Shown here: positions 11,201-22,482 of the stretch, piece by piece | Position numbering within the stretch: position 1 is the stretch's first letter | Layout of the letters: the number at the start of each line of letters is the position of its first letter | Notes under the pieces: generated by a model | The model's input: the letters and a program-made list of their open reading frames with translations, nothing else | Told to the model about the DNA's origin: nothing | Databases searched by the model: none | NCBI GenBank assembly: GCA_948567375.1 | Contig: OX419759.1 | Span: 22,979,493-23,043,492 of the forward strand | Length of the DNA stretch: 64,000 nucleotides | Source: Lunularia cruciata | Taxonomy: Eukaryota; Streptophyta; Marchantiopsida; Lunulariales; Lunulariaceae | Reading direction: 5' to 3' | Position numbers and translations under genes: made by a program

Positions 11201-14049
11201 AATAATTAGAAGTAGATTGATGATGGTGGATGGTAGAAAGGGTTTTGCATTTTGTATTGCATGTCCTATTATATTCAAAATTTGGAAGGAGTATTTGGAG
11301 TTTATGAGGTTTGTAGTGGCACCTCTGCACTATGATGTCATTTTGGATTTGCCTTGGCTTGAACATCATAAGGTTCTATTTGATTGAACTAGATGACAAA
11401 TTCAACTACAACATTAAAAAAGGAATTTTTGATTATGTAGTTTGGTACCTTTGAGTAAGACACCTAAGAATTGTTAGTCTCAAGATGAGAAGTTTGTCAA
11501 GAAAGCAACCATAGAGCAAGCTTTGAAGAGAGATAAGTCCCAAGACAAGTTTTTTAGTGAAGCATCCATAGAGCAAGCTTTGGAGGAAGATAAGTCTATT
11601 TTTGAGATGTGGATCAGGCTTATTGCACAAAGAGAATATGATGCAAAAGCCTCATCAAGCAATGGTTGATTAAATAGTTCAAGAGTTTGCAGATGTGTGT
11701 CTTTGATGATCTATCAAAGGGATTACCCTCTGATTGTGGTATGCACTTCAAGATTAAGTTATTGCTAGGAGTACTCCAATGAGTATAACAATCTTTTGGC
11801 TCTCACCAAAGGAGTTAGAGGAGTTGCAAACAACACTTATGGAGTTGTTGGAGAAGGATTTCATATATCATAGTATATTTCATTGGGGAACATTGATACT
11901 GTTCATTCCAAAGAAGGATGGAGGACTTTGTTTCTGTATTGATTATCGTGACTCAATAAACAAATAGTGAAGAATACATATCCCTTGCCTCAAATTGATG
12001 ACTTGCTTGACCAATTGAGTGGAAAATGATGCTTCTCCAAGTTGGATTCCTGAAGTGGCTATTGGCAAATCTCCATTGATAGGGAGGATGTGCAAAAGAA
12101 TACCTTTCATACAAGGTATGAGCATTTTGAATGGAGAGTTCTACCTTTTGGGCTCATGAATGCTCAAGCATTATTCATGGATCAGATGCATTAGGTGTTA
12201 GATGAACTATTAGATCAATACGTGGTGGTATTTTTAGATGATATTTTAATCTATAGCAAGATAAAGGCATAACATGAAAATCGTGTGTGAGAAGTACTAA
12301 GATGACTCTGTCAATGGAAGTTTTATTGAAAGAAGTCAAAGCGTGCCTTTTAGAAAAAAGCACACTTTGACTTCTTTCACAAGATCTCATCAAAAGGGAT
12401 CAAGATGGGAGAGGAGAAAATCAAAGCCATTACTGATTGGCCTACTCTAAAAGATGCCATAGCAATGTGAGCATCTAATGGATTGGTAAGTTTTTACCAA
12501 CGGTTCATCCACTATTATGCACAAGTGGTAGCACCATTGACCAACCTCTTGGAGAAGAACTCAAGCTTTTAGTGGACTGCCAAGCATTAAGAAGCATTCT
12601 AGAAGCTAAAACATATGGTGTCTTCAAGACCCATTCTTCAACCATATGACCCTCAACTACCTTGTGTGGTTGATTTTGATGCTTCTAACTTTGCCATTGG
12701 AGTTGCCACATGAATTCCTAGATGGGATACATCCCATTGCCTTTATGTCTCACCAATTAAACACCATAGAAAGGAATTACTCTACACAAGATCATGAACA
12801 ACTAGCAATGGTATATGCCACCAAGGTATGGAGGAATTATCTCTTGGGAAAATAAGTGATCATGAAAATTGATCACAAATCCTTGTTGTAGACATTACTT
12901 TTGGAACATATGAAGAGTTGACATCATTGATGGGAGGAACAACTCTTATTTTTTGACATCAAACTTGAGTACAAAACAAGTGGTTCCATGTCATCTCCAA
13001 TGCCCTATCATGATGACCTGATTTGAAGTCTCTTCCTCTCATCACAATGGCAATTACGACAACGTCAATTGATTCAAAAGTCCAAATTGAGTTTAGGATA
13101 GCTCTACAAAAAGATCCCTTCTTTCAGATGGTACAAGGTTGCCTTGCAACATTTGAAAAGGAGTAAAACACCTTCTCCTTCAAGGAAGGCATTCTATTCC
13201 ATGAGGATTGGATCTTTGTTCCAACCAAGGGTGATCTATGACTTGTGTGCCTTCAAGAAGCCCATGATTTACCAATCGCTGGTTACATGGGTGTAGACAA
13301 GACCTTGGGTAACCTCCAACGCCAATGGTGATGGCTAACATGGCATAAGATGTTCAAGAGTTTGTACGATCATGTGAGAGATGCAAATGCAACAAGACTA
13401 TCAACCAGAAACCAAGTAGACTCCTTCAACCACTCCCCATTCTATCTACTTGATGGGAAGATGTGAGCTCAGATCTCATCACATCCTTGCCCAAGACAAA
13501 GCAAGGTCACACAACAATCATGATGTTTGTGGATAAGCTTAAGAAGTAAATCCATTTGGCACCAACCTTTGACATAGTGGATGCTCCAACGTTGGCCTAA
13601 ATCTAATTCAACAATGTCTTTAAGCATCATGAGTGCCTTGTGTACTCATCCACGACCTTGATACTCATTTCACCAAATTTTTCTAGCAAGCACTCTTCCA
13701 TATACTTAGCATCAAGCTTGCTTTGTCCACAGCCTATCATCCTCAAAATGATAGGCAAACCAAATGTGTAAATCACACCTTGGAAGATTTGCTTTGTACC
13801 TTTGTCAATGTTCACCATACCAATTGGAACAAGTGTCTTGTAGTTGTTGAGTTTACCTATAACAATTCCAAACAGGGAAGCATTGGATTCTCTTGCTCCT
13901 TCCTTAATTTTGGCCAAGATCCACTTGTTCTAGGTTCCCTTCTTGCTTTGCCTCCATCTCATGTTCCTCATACTTCTACCTTCTTGACTATTGTATCCCA
14001 ATCTCTACAACAAGCAAAATCTCATCTTCTTGTTGCTCAAAACCACTCC
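11200..14049 (+). pseudogene. Chromovirus copy 2 pol, broken
   Basis: The protease remnant (KQIIRSRLMMVDGRK-like) runs at about 11200-11420. RT runs at about 11700-12500, with [17 protein letters not shown] near 11910 and the Gly-Tyr-Trp-Gln block near 12060. RNase H runs at about 12510-12970 (HPIAFMSHQLNTIERNYSTQ). Integrase runs at about 13030-14049, with core block STAYHPQNDRQTKCVNHTLE near 13723. Most TGG, CAG and CGA codons of conserved blocks have become stops. The reading breaks off in the integrase at about 14049 and resumes at 15086, after an unrelated insert. Confidence 0.75.
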
Positions 14050-15085
14050 CCCAACAAAATTGATCTTCAACCACAATAATTGCTTGATTTTTAAACTATG
14101 ATTAAAGCTATGAACATATTATCAAATCTTTAAGCATTTTAGATCCCACTTCTTTTGTCCTTGAGTCCCAATTAAATTGGGCAGAGCTTTCACTACAACA
14201 AATGGTACAACTCATATGAGCCAATCGTCACTGGTAAGGCTTGGATTGATGAACAATTAGAGGTAATGAAAGGAGGTTATTTAGGTTTTACAATCCATCC
14301 TCATGAACCCCAAAGGAAGAGTGAAGCTAGAAGATGTTTCCTTTTGTACCCTCAATAAGCCTGCTTGATTGTGAGACTTACTAGTCAAACAAAGATGAAA
14401 GTCAGCCATAGTGATCCGGGAGTCCCGTGTGGAAGGGCTCTCACTCAACAAATCAAAGGTACGCCGGGTTAGCTTTTGTATGAGATCATAGCACCTATGC
14501 AGTTTATTGGAAGGTAGTGCTTGTTGAGCCCCCACTATGGCAACGACCAACCACATGCCAAGGGTCCACTTACAAACCTTTGGCCTTACATTATATATTT
14601 TATGGCTAATAGTGAAGCCATCAATCATTGTAGATGATTGATGACCCTGACAGTCAAAGAGAGATGTACCTACGGTATAGTTTTGCAACCATCTACAAAA
14701 TGTATTTATTTTCTGCCGAAAAGCAACAGATGTTTAAAGGGATTTGGAGATTACAGTCCCTCTATAGACATGCAATTACCTTAATGCCATTCCTCGACAA
14801 GTTAGGAATTATAATTCCTAAAACATTTGAGACTTTGGGAACAAAATAAACATCTCCAAGCCCCCAATTTTATGTAAGCTGAGGCTACCTGTCCCTAGGG
14901 TCTTGTGTCCTATCAATTATTTTTGAAAGCATCAGTTTTTTTCCTTTTTTGAGAGACTAAAGCACAAGTTTAGTTACTAAGAGAAAGTGGAGCTATTTTA
15001 ACTGACTACCTTATTCTCACCAAAGAGCTCTTCAATCTGGTACACCCCAATGCTAATAGAGCTAATAAAGCTTTGGGCTGTTGGA
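14050..15085. mobile_element. Unidentified insert of about 1 kb inside copy 2 integrase
   Basis: Sequence unrelated to the chromovirus separates GTTGCTCAAAACC (ending about 14049) from CGTCAAAAACAATATGCGG (from about 15088), which are continuous in copies 3 and 4. The open frames inside (plus 14634-14849, minus 14688-14281) match nothing I know. I see no terminal repeats, poly(A) or clear target duplication. It could be a non-autonomous transposon or filler captured during repair. Confidence 0.5.
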
Positions 15086-15254
15086 GCGTCGTCAAAAACA
15101 ATATGCGGACCAACACTATCATTGTAACAATATGGAGTTTAGCGACGTAGCTAGTAAGGCTGACAAAGTAGAGAATAAACCACATTAGCCTAGAATATTC
15201 CAAAAGCATCTAGGAAGCTTCTTGACTAGTTAACTTGCACCCCAAGCAAGTAAC

Positions 15255-15281
15255 TTCTAGAAGGAAGCTTCTAGAAGCTTC
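15255..15281 (+). promoter_or_regulatory. Heat-shock-element-like array in copy 3 5' LTR
   Basis: TTCtaGAA (15255-15262) is followed by GAAgcTTCtaGAAgcTTC (15264-15281). The latter is four perfectly spaced alternating nGAAn units, the known binding pattern of heat-shock factors. It lies about 140 bp upstream of the TATA box. Related arrays occur in the other LTRs. Function is inferred from the motif only; the same bases also form AAGCTT-centred palindromes that could exist for other reasons. Confidence 0.55.
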
Positions 15282-15423
15282 TAATTGGCTTAGCTTGCAC
15301 GCCAAGTAGACGACTTCTAGAAGAAAATTTCTTGGGAAGCTTCCTAGTTAACTTGGCTTGCACTCTAAGAAAGTGGCTCAAGAAAGCTTCTTGAGTAGCT
15401 TCTCAAGGGCCTTGTATGCTACC

Positions 15424-15431
15424 TATAAATA
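15424..15431 (+). promoter_or_regulatory. TATA box of chromovirus LTR promoter (copy 3)
   Basis: TATAAATA follows CTTGTATGCTACC and is conserved in all complete LTRs of the family, about 105-110 bp before the LTR end. This is a usual position for the U3/R promoter. Confidence 0.65.
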
Positions 15432-15536
15432 CCAAATCCAAAGCTCATGCTAGGAATTTGGAGTTTTCCCTCATTCAAGTGTCCCAATGTGAGTTTCCAT
15501 TCTCTTATTTCTCTCCTCAGATTCGGTCTTTTACAT

Positions 15537-15548
15537 TGGTATCAGAGC
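15537..15548 (+). other. Primer-binding site (initiator tRNA-Met) of copy 3
   Basis: TGGTATCAGAGC, one base after the LTR, is complementary to the 3' end of plant initiator tRNA-Met with no mismatch. Confidence 0.9.
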
Positions 15549-15804
15549 AAGAATAGGATGGATGGAATTTATGGACCACCAAATCTACTTCCAACAAACC
15601 ATTGGGATTTTTGCGTCTAAGTACTACCTTAGCATCGTTTCACACAATTCATCACCTCACACTTTGGACAAGATTTTTTGCATATGATCACCATATTTGA
15701 GGAACCCTTGGTGCTTCCGGTTGTAACTTATGGAGAACAGTGGATGTGCTGTTTTTTTGTTAATAAATTAGATAGATTGGGAGTGGTGTGATAGAGTAGC
15801 AACC

Positions 15805-16725
15805 ATGGTGGCAATACCTGATGTTATCCTTGCTATACAGTAACAAATCAAGCACCTTACTTGATTGTTGGATGAACAAGATCTTTGACGACAAGAGTAG
15901 ATGGAAAGAGTACTAATTCAAGAAGGTGAAGATTGGATTACATTCCCTAAACCTAAGGTATTTGAAGGCAAGAATCTTCTAGGTGCAGTGGAGAATTTTG
16001 TGTTTGATTGTGAATGCTATTTTGAAGCTACCAATCTACAAGACAAGCAAAAACAGATTCTCTTGGCTTCTAGCCAATTAGATGGAGTAGCAAAGCTATG
16101 GTGGAGATTCTGAGTGGAGCGTCCGATTGGAGCAAGCTGAATGATAAATTTTTGTACCAATCTTTACATGGGTAGAATTCAAGAGCGCAATAATCAGTCA
16201 GTTCCAAGCTATAAATGCCACATGAGCTGCACAGGATAAGTTGACAGAGTTGAAACATATGGGCTCTGTAAGAAGTTATATCACGCAATTCCAAAACACC
16301 ATCATGCAAATTCCATATATACTAGAAGGTGAAGCTCTGGATCAATTTGTTAGGGGCTTGAAGGCAAGAACCAAATTAGAGGTAACCATGCGAGAGCCAC
16401 AACACTTGGAGGAAACCATGCAATTGGCAGAACATTTTGATTCCTTGGTGGTAACAAGTTGGTCTTGACCTTGACCTCCATAGAGCCTACCAATACACTA
16501 CACACAAGTGGAGTAGCCAACACAAATGGAGATTGATGCCATTCAATGAAGACCACTTGGCACGGAAGATAGAGAGAAATTGTGACAAAATGGTGGTTGT
16601 TTTTGTTGTCGCCAATCGAGGCATCGCATTGCTTAATGTCCACTCAAGAATGGATGACCTCGACAAGTTGTCCAAGTGGAGGTTGTAGAGTGGAATGATC
16701 AGGGAAACTAGGAATCCCAATAGGA
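15805..16725 (+). pseudogene. Chromovirus copy 3 gag, broken
   Basis: The start is at 15805 (ATGGTGGCAATACCTGATG). The capsid region is open at 15901-16113 (FVFDCECYFEATNLQDKQK, LASSQLDGVAKLWWRF) and 16241-16468 (QFQNTIMQIPYILEGEALD). Stops lie near 15841, 15899, 16111 and 16466. The zinc-knuckle region near 16595-16640 reads GGCFCCRQSRHRIA and then a stop, so the last Cys context is damaged. Capsid and knuckle together identify it as Gag, now nonfunctional. Confidence 0.8.
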
Positions 16726-16899
16726 GATTTTGAGCCGCCTATTGGGAGCTTGATTAGTTCCAATGGGATTGAAGGCTCAACCTTTGCAAGTTTACTTCAC
16801 TCGCAAGGTACAATATCTAATTGGGGTTGTAGGATTTTGGTTGATTTTGGAAGTTTAGAGAATTGCATGTCTCTGCAAGTAGCAAAGGAATTGGATATT
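16725..16899 (+). pseudogene. Chromovirus copy 3 protease, 5' half
   Basis: The reading ISSNGIEGSTFASLLHSQGT and then CRILVDFGSLENCMSLQVAK corresponds to the retroviral-type aspartic protease start. The active-site triplet is VDFG where VDSG/VDSR is expected. It stops at 16899, at the exact insertion point of copy 4, and continues at 22483-22488 after the ATATT duplication. Confidence 0.8.
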
Positions 16900-17325
16900 T
16901 GTAAAAGACCGAATCCAAGGAGAGAAATAGGAGAATGGAAACTCACATTGGGACACTTGAATGAGGGAAAACTCCGAATGCCTAGCATGAGCTTTGGCTT
17001 TGGTATTTATAGATAACATACAAGGCCCTTGAGAAGCTTCTCAAGAAGCTTCCTCAAGCCACTTTCTTAGAGTGCAAGCCAAGTTAACTAGGAAGCTTCT
17101 CAAGAAGCTTCCTTCTAGAAGCCGCCTACTTGGCGTGCAAGCTAAGCTAGTTAGAAGCTTCTAGAAGCTTCCTTCTCGAAGCTACTTACTTAAGGTGCAA
17201 GCTAAGTTAACCGGGAAGCTTCCTAAGAAGCTTCCTAGATACTTTCGGAATATTCTAGGCTACTTTGTCTTATGTGCTACTTCGTAAGCCCGACTAACTT
17301 CGTCGCTAAACTCCATATTGTTACA
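16900..17325 (-). repeat. 3' LTR of chromovirus copy 4
   Basis: This 426-bp LTR (minus-strand sense) includes GAAgcTTCtaGAAgcTTC at 17154-17171, followed by cTTCtcGAA, and further GAAgcTTC units at 17104-17111 and near 17033-17050. The TATA box (minus) is at about 17006-17013. Confidence 0.93.
17154..17180 (-). promoter_or_regulatory. Heat-shock-element-like array in copy 4 LTR
   Basis: GAAgcTTCtaGAAgcTTC (17154-17171) then TTCtcGAA (17173-17180). The first part is a perfect four-unit alternating array, as in copy 3 at 15264-15281. The array is retained in the other LTR of this copy (about 22324-22350). Confidence 0.55.
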
Positions 17326-17339
17326 TATTCTCCTGCCGC

Positions 17340-20300
17340 TAGTTGGTGACGTCCTCGTTGCCAGTGAAGCTTCAAATTCTTGGATGGCCGTCTGTGCATT
17401 CTAGAGGTGAGAAAGAGGCTCCCATGTGGCATCATGAAGGGGATATCCTTTCCAAAAGACTTTGTACTCCGTATGTTGGCGACGGCTTCGTTGGATATGG
17501 CAACGCGCAAGGATACAATCAACTTTGTACTCCTCATGATCATTGATAGGGACAGGAAGGAGGGGAGGTTGGACTCAAGAGGAAAAGGAAGAGGGGTTAG
17601 GAACAAAGGGTTTCAACTTAGAAACATGAAAGACAAGATGGATACGCATGTGACAAGGTAAGGCAAGTCAATAAGCAACAAGAGAGACAATTTGGGTGAT
17701 ATCAAAGGGTCCTATCCAGTTAGGGACAAGTTTATGAACTTGGGTATCAAGTGGGAGAGGGAGGTTACTAGAGGATAGCATGACTTTATCACCAACTTCA
17801 AAGATGAGATCACAATGATGGGGGTCCGCATATTGTTTTAGGTGATTCTGAGCAACAAGGAGCTAAGACTTGGCTTGTTGGAGCGATTGGGATATAGTGG
17901 TCAAGAATGTGGAAGTATGAGGAACCTGAGATGGAGGAGGAGCAAGAAGAGAATCTGGAACAAGTGGATCTTGGCCAAAATTGAAAAAGAAGGGAGAAAA
18001 TCCGGTGCTTGCCTATTTGGAATTGTTGTAAGCAAATTCTGCAGCTACAAGACATTCATCCCAATTGGTATGGTGGACATTGACAAAGGCCCGCAACACA
18101 TCCTCCAATCTACGATTTGCTCGTTTGGTTTGTCCATCAGTTTGAGGATGATAGGCCGTAGACAAAGCAAGCTTGGTGCCAAGTATCTGGAAGAGTGCTT
18201 GCCAAAACTTCCCGGTAAATCAAGGATCACGGTCAGAGATGAGTACATGTGGCATCCCATGATGCTTGAAGACATTGTTGAAGTAGATTTGCACTAAGGT
18301 TGGAGCATCCACGGTATCATAGGTTGGTGCCAAGTGGATTTGCTTACTAAGCTTATCCACAAACACCACGATTGCGGTGTGTCCTTGTTTTGTCTTTGGC
18401 AAAGATGTGATGAGATCCAAGCTCACATGCTCCCAGCGAGCGGATGGAATGGCGAGTGGTTGAAGGAGTCCACTCGGCTTCTCGTTACTGGCCTTGTTAC
18501 GTTGGCAGCTCTCACACGATCTGACAAATTCTCAAACATCTCGTGTCATGTTGGGCCACCACCATTGACGTTGGAGGGTACCCAGGGTCTTGTCCACTCC
18601 CATGTGACCAACGATGGGTAAATCATGGGCTTCTTGAAGGCACACAAGTCAAAGATCACCTTTGGTTGGAACATAGATCTGGTCCGCATAGAATAGAAGG
18701 CCTTCCTTGAAGGAGAAGGTGTTGTACTCCTTGTCACTTGTTGTTAGACGACCATTTACCATTTGGAAGAAGGGATCTTGTTGTAGAGCTAACCAAAACT
18801 TGTTATGGATCTTGGGGTCAATTGACACCGTCATAATTGCTGCCGCGATGAGAGGAAGGGATTTCAAATCAGGTTGTCGTGATAGAGCATCAGGGATGAC
18901 ATGGAACCGACCTAGTTTGTACTCCAGTTTGATGTTGAACAATTGAAGTTGCTCTTCCCATCAATGATGTCGACTCTTCATGTGCTCTAGGTGTAAGGTC
19001 TGCAACAATGGCTTGTGATTAGTTTGCATGATCACTTGTTTCCCCAAGAGATAATGCCTCCATACCTTGGTGGCATATACCATTGCAAGTTGTTCATGAT
19101 CTCAAGCAGAGTAATTTCTTTTAGCTGTATTTAGTCGGTGAGACACAAAGGCAATGGGATGTAGTCCATCTGGAAATTCTTGTTGCAACAAAGCTCCAAT
19201 TGCAAAGTTAGAAGCATCAAAATCAACCAAACAAGGTAGTTGAGGATCATATGGTTGAAGAATGGGTCTTGAAGACACCATATGTTTCAACTTTTGGAAT
19301 GCTTCTTCATGTTTGGTGTTCCATTGGAAACTCGAGTTCTTTCCCAAGAGGTCAGTCAATGGTGTGGGCACATGAGCATAATAGTGGATGAACCGCTAGT
19401 AAAAACTGGCCAATCCATTGAATGCCCGTACTTCTATAGCATCCTTTGGGGTAGGCCAATCAATAATGGCCTTGATCTTCTCTTCCTCTATCTTGATCCC
19501 CTTTGATGAGATCTTATGACCCAAGAAGGTAATCTCCTTCTGCCAAAGAGCACACTTTGACTTCTTGCAGTAAAATTTCCATTGTCGTAGTCGTCTTAGG
19601 ACTTCTCTCACATGATCCACGTATTTTGCCTCTATCTTGCTATAGATTAAGATATCATCCAAGAACACCACCACTGACCGATCCAATAGTCCATACAACA
19701 CCCGATGCATCTGATCCATGAAGACTGTTGGAGCATTAGTGAGTCCGAAAGGTAGAACTCTCCACTCAAAATGTCCATACCTTGTGCGAAAGGCAGTCTT
19801 TTGCACATCTTCTCTATCAATCGGAATTTGCCATAGCCGCTATGAAGATCCAACTTGGAAAAGTAATGTGCTCCACTTAGTTGATCAAGTAAGTCATCGA
19901 TCCGAGGCAAGGGATATGCATTCTTCACGGTTTGCTTATTGAGCCCACGGTAATCAATATAGAAACAAAGTCCTCCATCCTTCTTTGGAAGAAATAGTAC
20001 CGGTGCTCCCCAAGGAGAGGTACTATGTCGTATGAAATCCTTCTCCAACAACTCTATAAGTGTTGTTCGCAACTCCTCCAACTCCTTTGGTGAGAGCCGA
20101 TAGATTGGTCTACTCACTAGAGTACTTCCTGGCAATAATTCAATCTTGAAGTGCATACCTCGGTCGGAGGGTAATCCCTTTGGCAGATCATCTGGAAACA
20201 CATCTACAAACTCCTGAATTATCCGATCAACCATCGCTTGATGCAGCACTTGGCCCTCCTTAGATTGTTCTTGTGCAATCAGCTTGATCCACACCGCAAA

Positions 20301-20924
20301 TACAGACTTATCTTCCTCCAAAGCTTGCTATATGGCTGCTTCCTTAACAAACTTCCCTTCTAGGGACTCATTTCTCTTCCAAGCTTGCTCCATGGTTGCC
20401 TTCTTGGCAAACTTCCCATCCTAGAACTCATCTCCCTTCCAAATTCACTCTACGGCTACTTTCTCAACAAACTTCCCATATTGGGACTGACTATTCTTAG
20501 GTGTCTTACTCAGAGGTGCCAGACAACCTAATCAGAAATTCCTACCTTGGTGTTGTACTTGAATTTGGCGTCGTGTCCAATCGAATTGAACCTTATGACA
20601 TTCAAGCCAAGGTAGACCCAGAATGATATCATAGTGTAGAGGTGCCACTACAAACCTCATACACTCCAAATACTCCTTCCCAATCTTGAAGGTAACAGGA
20701 TTCGAGGTGCGGAATGCAAAACCGTTTCTACCATCCACCATCATCAAACTACTTCCAATCACTGGCTTGATAGGAATACTCAATTCTTTTGCTACTTGCA
20801 TGAACATGCAATTCTTTGAACTTCTAGAATCAACCAAAATCCTACAACCCCTATTAGATATCATACCTTGCAAGTGAAGCAGACTTGCATAGGTCGAGCC
20901 TTCAATCCTATTGGAACTAATCAA
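17340..20924 (-). pseudogene. Chromovirus copy 4 pol (PR-RT-RNase H-INT-chromodomain)
   Basis: Protease is at 20924-20532 (RILVDSRSSKNCMFMQVAKE). RT is at 20321-19390, with conserved [20 protein letters not shown], a frameshift just after [10 protein letters not shown] near 19830, and catalytic [13 protein letters not shown] near 19660. RNase H is at 19371-18900 (CLVDFDASNFAIGALLQQ). Integrase is at about 18900-17750; its core starts MSLDLITSLPKTKQGHTA (18426) and has VLISDRDP and YHPQTDGQ blocks. The chromodomain is at about 17560-17370 (LARCHIQRSRRQHTEY, VFWKGYPLHDATWEPLSHL). The chromodomain is known to direct integration to heterochromatin marks. Stops lie near 20330, 19370 and in the chromodomain, so it is not translatable as one protein. 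Confidence 0.88.
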
Positions 20925-20940
20925 GCTCCCAGTAGGCGGC

Positions 20941-21856
20941 TCAAAATCTCCTATTGGGATTCTTTGTTTCCCTGATCATTCCGCTCCACAACCTCCACTT
21001 GGGCAACTTGTTGAGGTCGTTCATTCTTAAGTGGACATTCAGCAATATGATGCCCCAACAGGCGACAATAAAAATAACCACCATTTTGTTGTAGTTTCTC
21101 CTTGTCTGCCATGCCCAGTGGTCTTTGTTGAATTGCATCAATCTTCATTGGTGCTAGCTCCTCCACTTGTGTGTAGTGTATTGGTAGGCTTTGTGGGGGT
21201 CGAGGTCGAGACCAAGTTGTTACCACCAAGGAATCAAAATGTTCGGCCAACCGCATGGCTTCCTCCAAGTGTTGTGGCTCTTGCATGGTTACCTCTAATT
21301 TGGTTCTTGCCTTCAAGCCCCTCACAAATCAATCCAGAGCTTCACCTTCCAAAATATTTGGAATTTGCATGATGGTGTTTTGGAACTGCGTGATGTAAAT
21401 TCTTACAGAGCCAATCTATTTCAACTCTGCCAACTTATCTCGTGCAGCTCATGTGGCATTTATAGCTTGGAATCAACTGATTATTGCACTCTTGAATTCT
21501 ACCCATGTCAAGATTGGTGCAACCATTTGTCATTCGGCTTGCTCCACTCAAAATCTCCACCATAGCTTTGCTACTCCATCCAATTGGCTAGAAGCCAAGA
21601 GAATCTATTTTTGCTCATCTTGTATATTGGTAGCTTCAAAATAACATTCACAATCAAACACAAAATTCTCCACTACACCCGAGAGATTCTTGCCTTCAAA
21701 TACCTTGGGTTTAGGGAATCTGATCCAATCTTCTCCTTCTTGAATTGGTACTCTCTCCACCTGTTCTTGTCATCAAAGATCTCGTTCATCCAACAATCGA
21801 GTAAGGTGCTCGATTTGTTGTTGCATAGCAAGGATAACATCAGGTATTGCCGCCAT
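20941..21856 (-). pseudogene. Chromovirus copy 4 gag, broken
   Basis: It starts at 21856 (MAAIPDVILAMQQQIEHLTR), then the capsid region (VVENFVFDCECYFEATNIQD, LLASSQLDGVAKLWWRF). The open C-terminal block at 21325-20951 has HLEEAMRLAEHFDSLVVTTW and the zinc knuckle YFYCRLLGHHIAEC. The first knuckle Cys is Tyr here (one G-to-A change), so zinc binding would be lost. Stops occur near 21775, 21620, 21555 and 21340. The frame changes before the protease, so Gag and Pol are now out of register. Confidence 0.8.
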
Positions 21857-22114
21857 GGTTGCTCCTCTATCACATTACTTCCAATCTATCTAATTTATTA
21901 ACACATAGAAATAGCACGTCCACCATTCTCTATAAGTTACAACCAGAAGCACCAAGGGTTCCTCAGATATGGTGATCATATGTAGAAAATCTTGTCCAAA
22001 GTGCGAGGTGATGAACTGTGTGAAACGATGCTTGGGTAGTATTTGGACATGAAAATCCCAATGGTTTGGTGGAAGTGAATTTGGTGGTGCATAAATTCCA
22101 TCCATCCCATTCTT

Positions 22115-22126
22115 GCTCTGATACCA
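22115..22126 (-). other. Primer-binding site (initiator tRNA-Met) of copy 4
   Basis: GCTCTGATACCA on the plus strand is TGGTATCAGAGC on the element's sense strand, one base from its 5' LTR. Confidence 0.9.
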
Positions 22127-22127
22127 A

Positions 22128-22482
22128 TGTAAAAGACCAAATCCGAGGAGAGAAATAGGAGAATGGATACTCACATTGGGACAATTGAATGAGTGAAAAC
22201 TCCAAATGCCTAACATGAGCTTTGGCTTTGGTATTTATAGGTAGCATACAAGGCCCTTTAGAAGCTTCTCAAGAAGCTTCCTTCTAGAAGCCGCCTACTT
22301 GGCGTGCAAGCTAAGCTAGTTGGAAGCTTCTAGAAGCTTCCTTCTCGAAGCTACTTACTTAAGGTGCAAGCTAAGTTAACCGAGAAGCTTCCTAGATACT
22401 TCCTGAATATTCTAGGCTACTTTGTCTTATGTGCTACTTCGTAAGCCCGACTAACTTCATCGCTTAACTCCATATTGTTACA
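22128..22482 (-). repeat. 5' LTR of chromovirus copy 4, internally deleted
   Basis: This LTR is 355 bp, about 70 bp shorter than its partner at 16900-17325. The missing part lies between two AAGCTTCTCAAGAAGCTTCC-like repeats, which suggests loss by recombination or slippage between short direct repeats after insertion. Confidence 0.9.

Larger units (their letters stand above)
15123..15535 (+). repeat. 5' LTR of chromovirus copy 3
   Basis: It starts TGTAACAATATGGAG and ends GGTCTTTTACA, 413 bp long. It contains repeated modules of about 65 bp, each with an AAGCTT palindrome and an AGCTTGCACxCCAAG motif. The TATA box is at 15424-15431. Confidence 0.93.
16900..22482 (-). mobile_element. Ty3/gypsy chromovirus copy 4, minus strand, nested in copy 3
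   Basis: It runs from TGTAAAAGACC (16900) to TATTGTTACA (22482) and is flanked by a perfect target duplication ATATT (16895-16899 and 22483-22487). LTRs are 16900-17325 (3') and 22128-22482 (5'). Its PBS is at 22115-22126. It is the best-preserved copy: RT, RNase H, integrase and chromodomain are readable with a few stops and at least two frameshifts. It is the last insertion of the nest. By eye its LTRs differ at about 10 of the first 125 aligned bases, so even this copy is not very young. Confidence 0.93.

Noticed and set aside
14281-14688. 135-codon minus-strand frame as a gene
   Set aside because: It shows no domain or splice support and lies in an insert inside a dead transposon.
15241-15420. 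CRISPR-like array because of regularly spaced repeats in the LTRs
   Set aside because: The repeats are imperfect modules of about 65 bp inside plant LTRs, without spacers or cas genes.
17842-18297. 151-codon plus-strand frame across copy 4
   Set aside because: It is antisense to the integrase of copy 4 (minus strand) and reflects that coding sequence.
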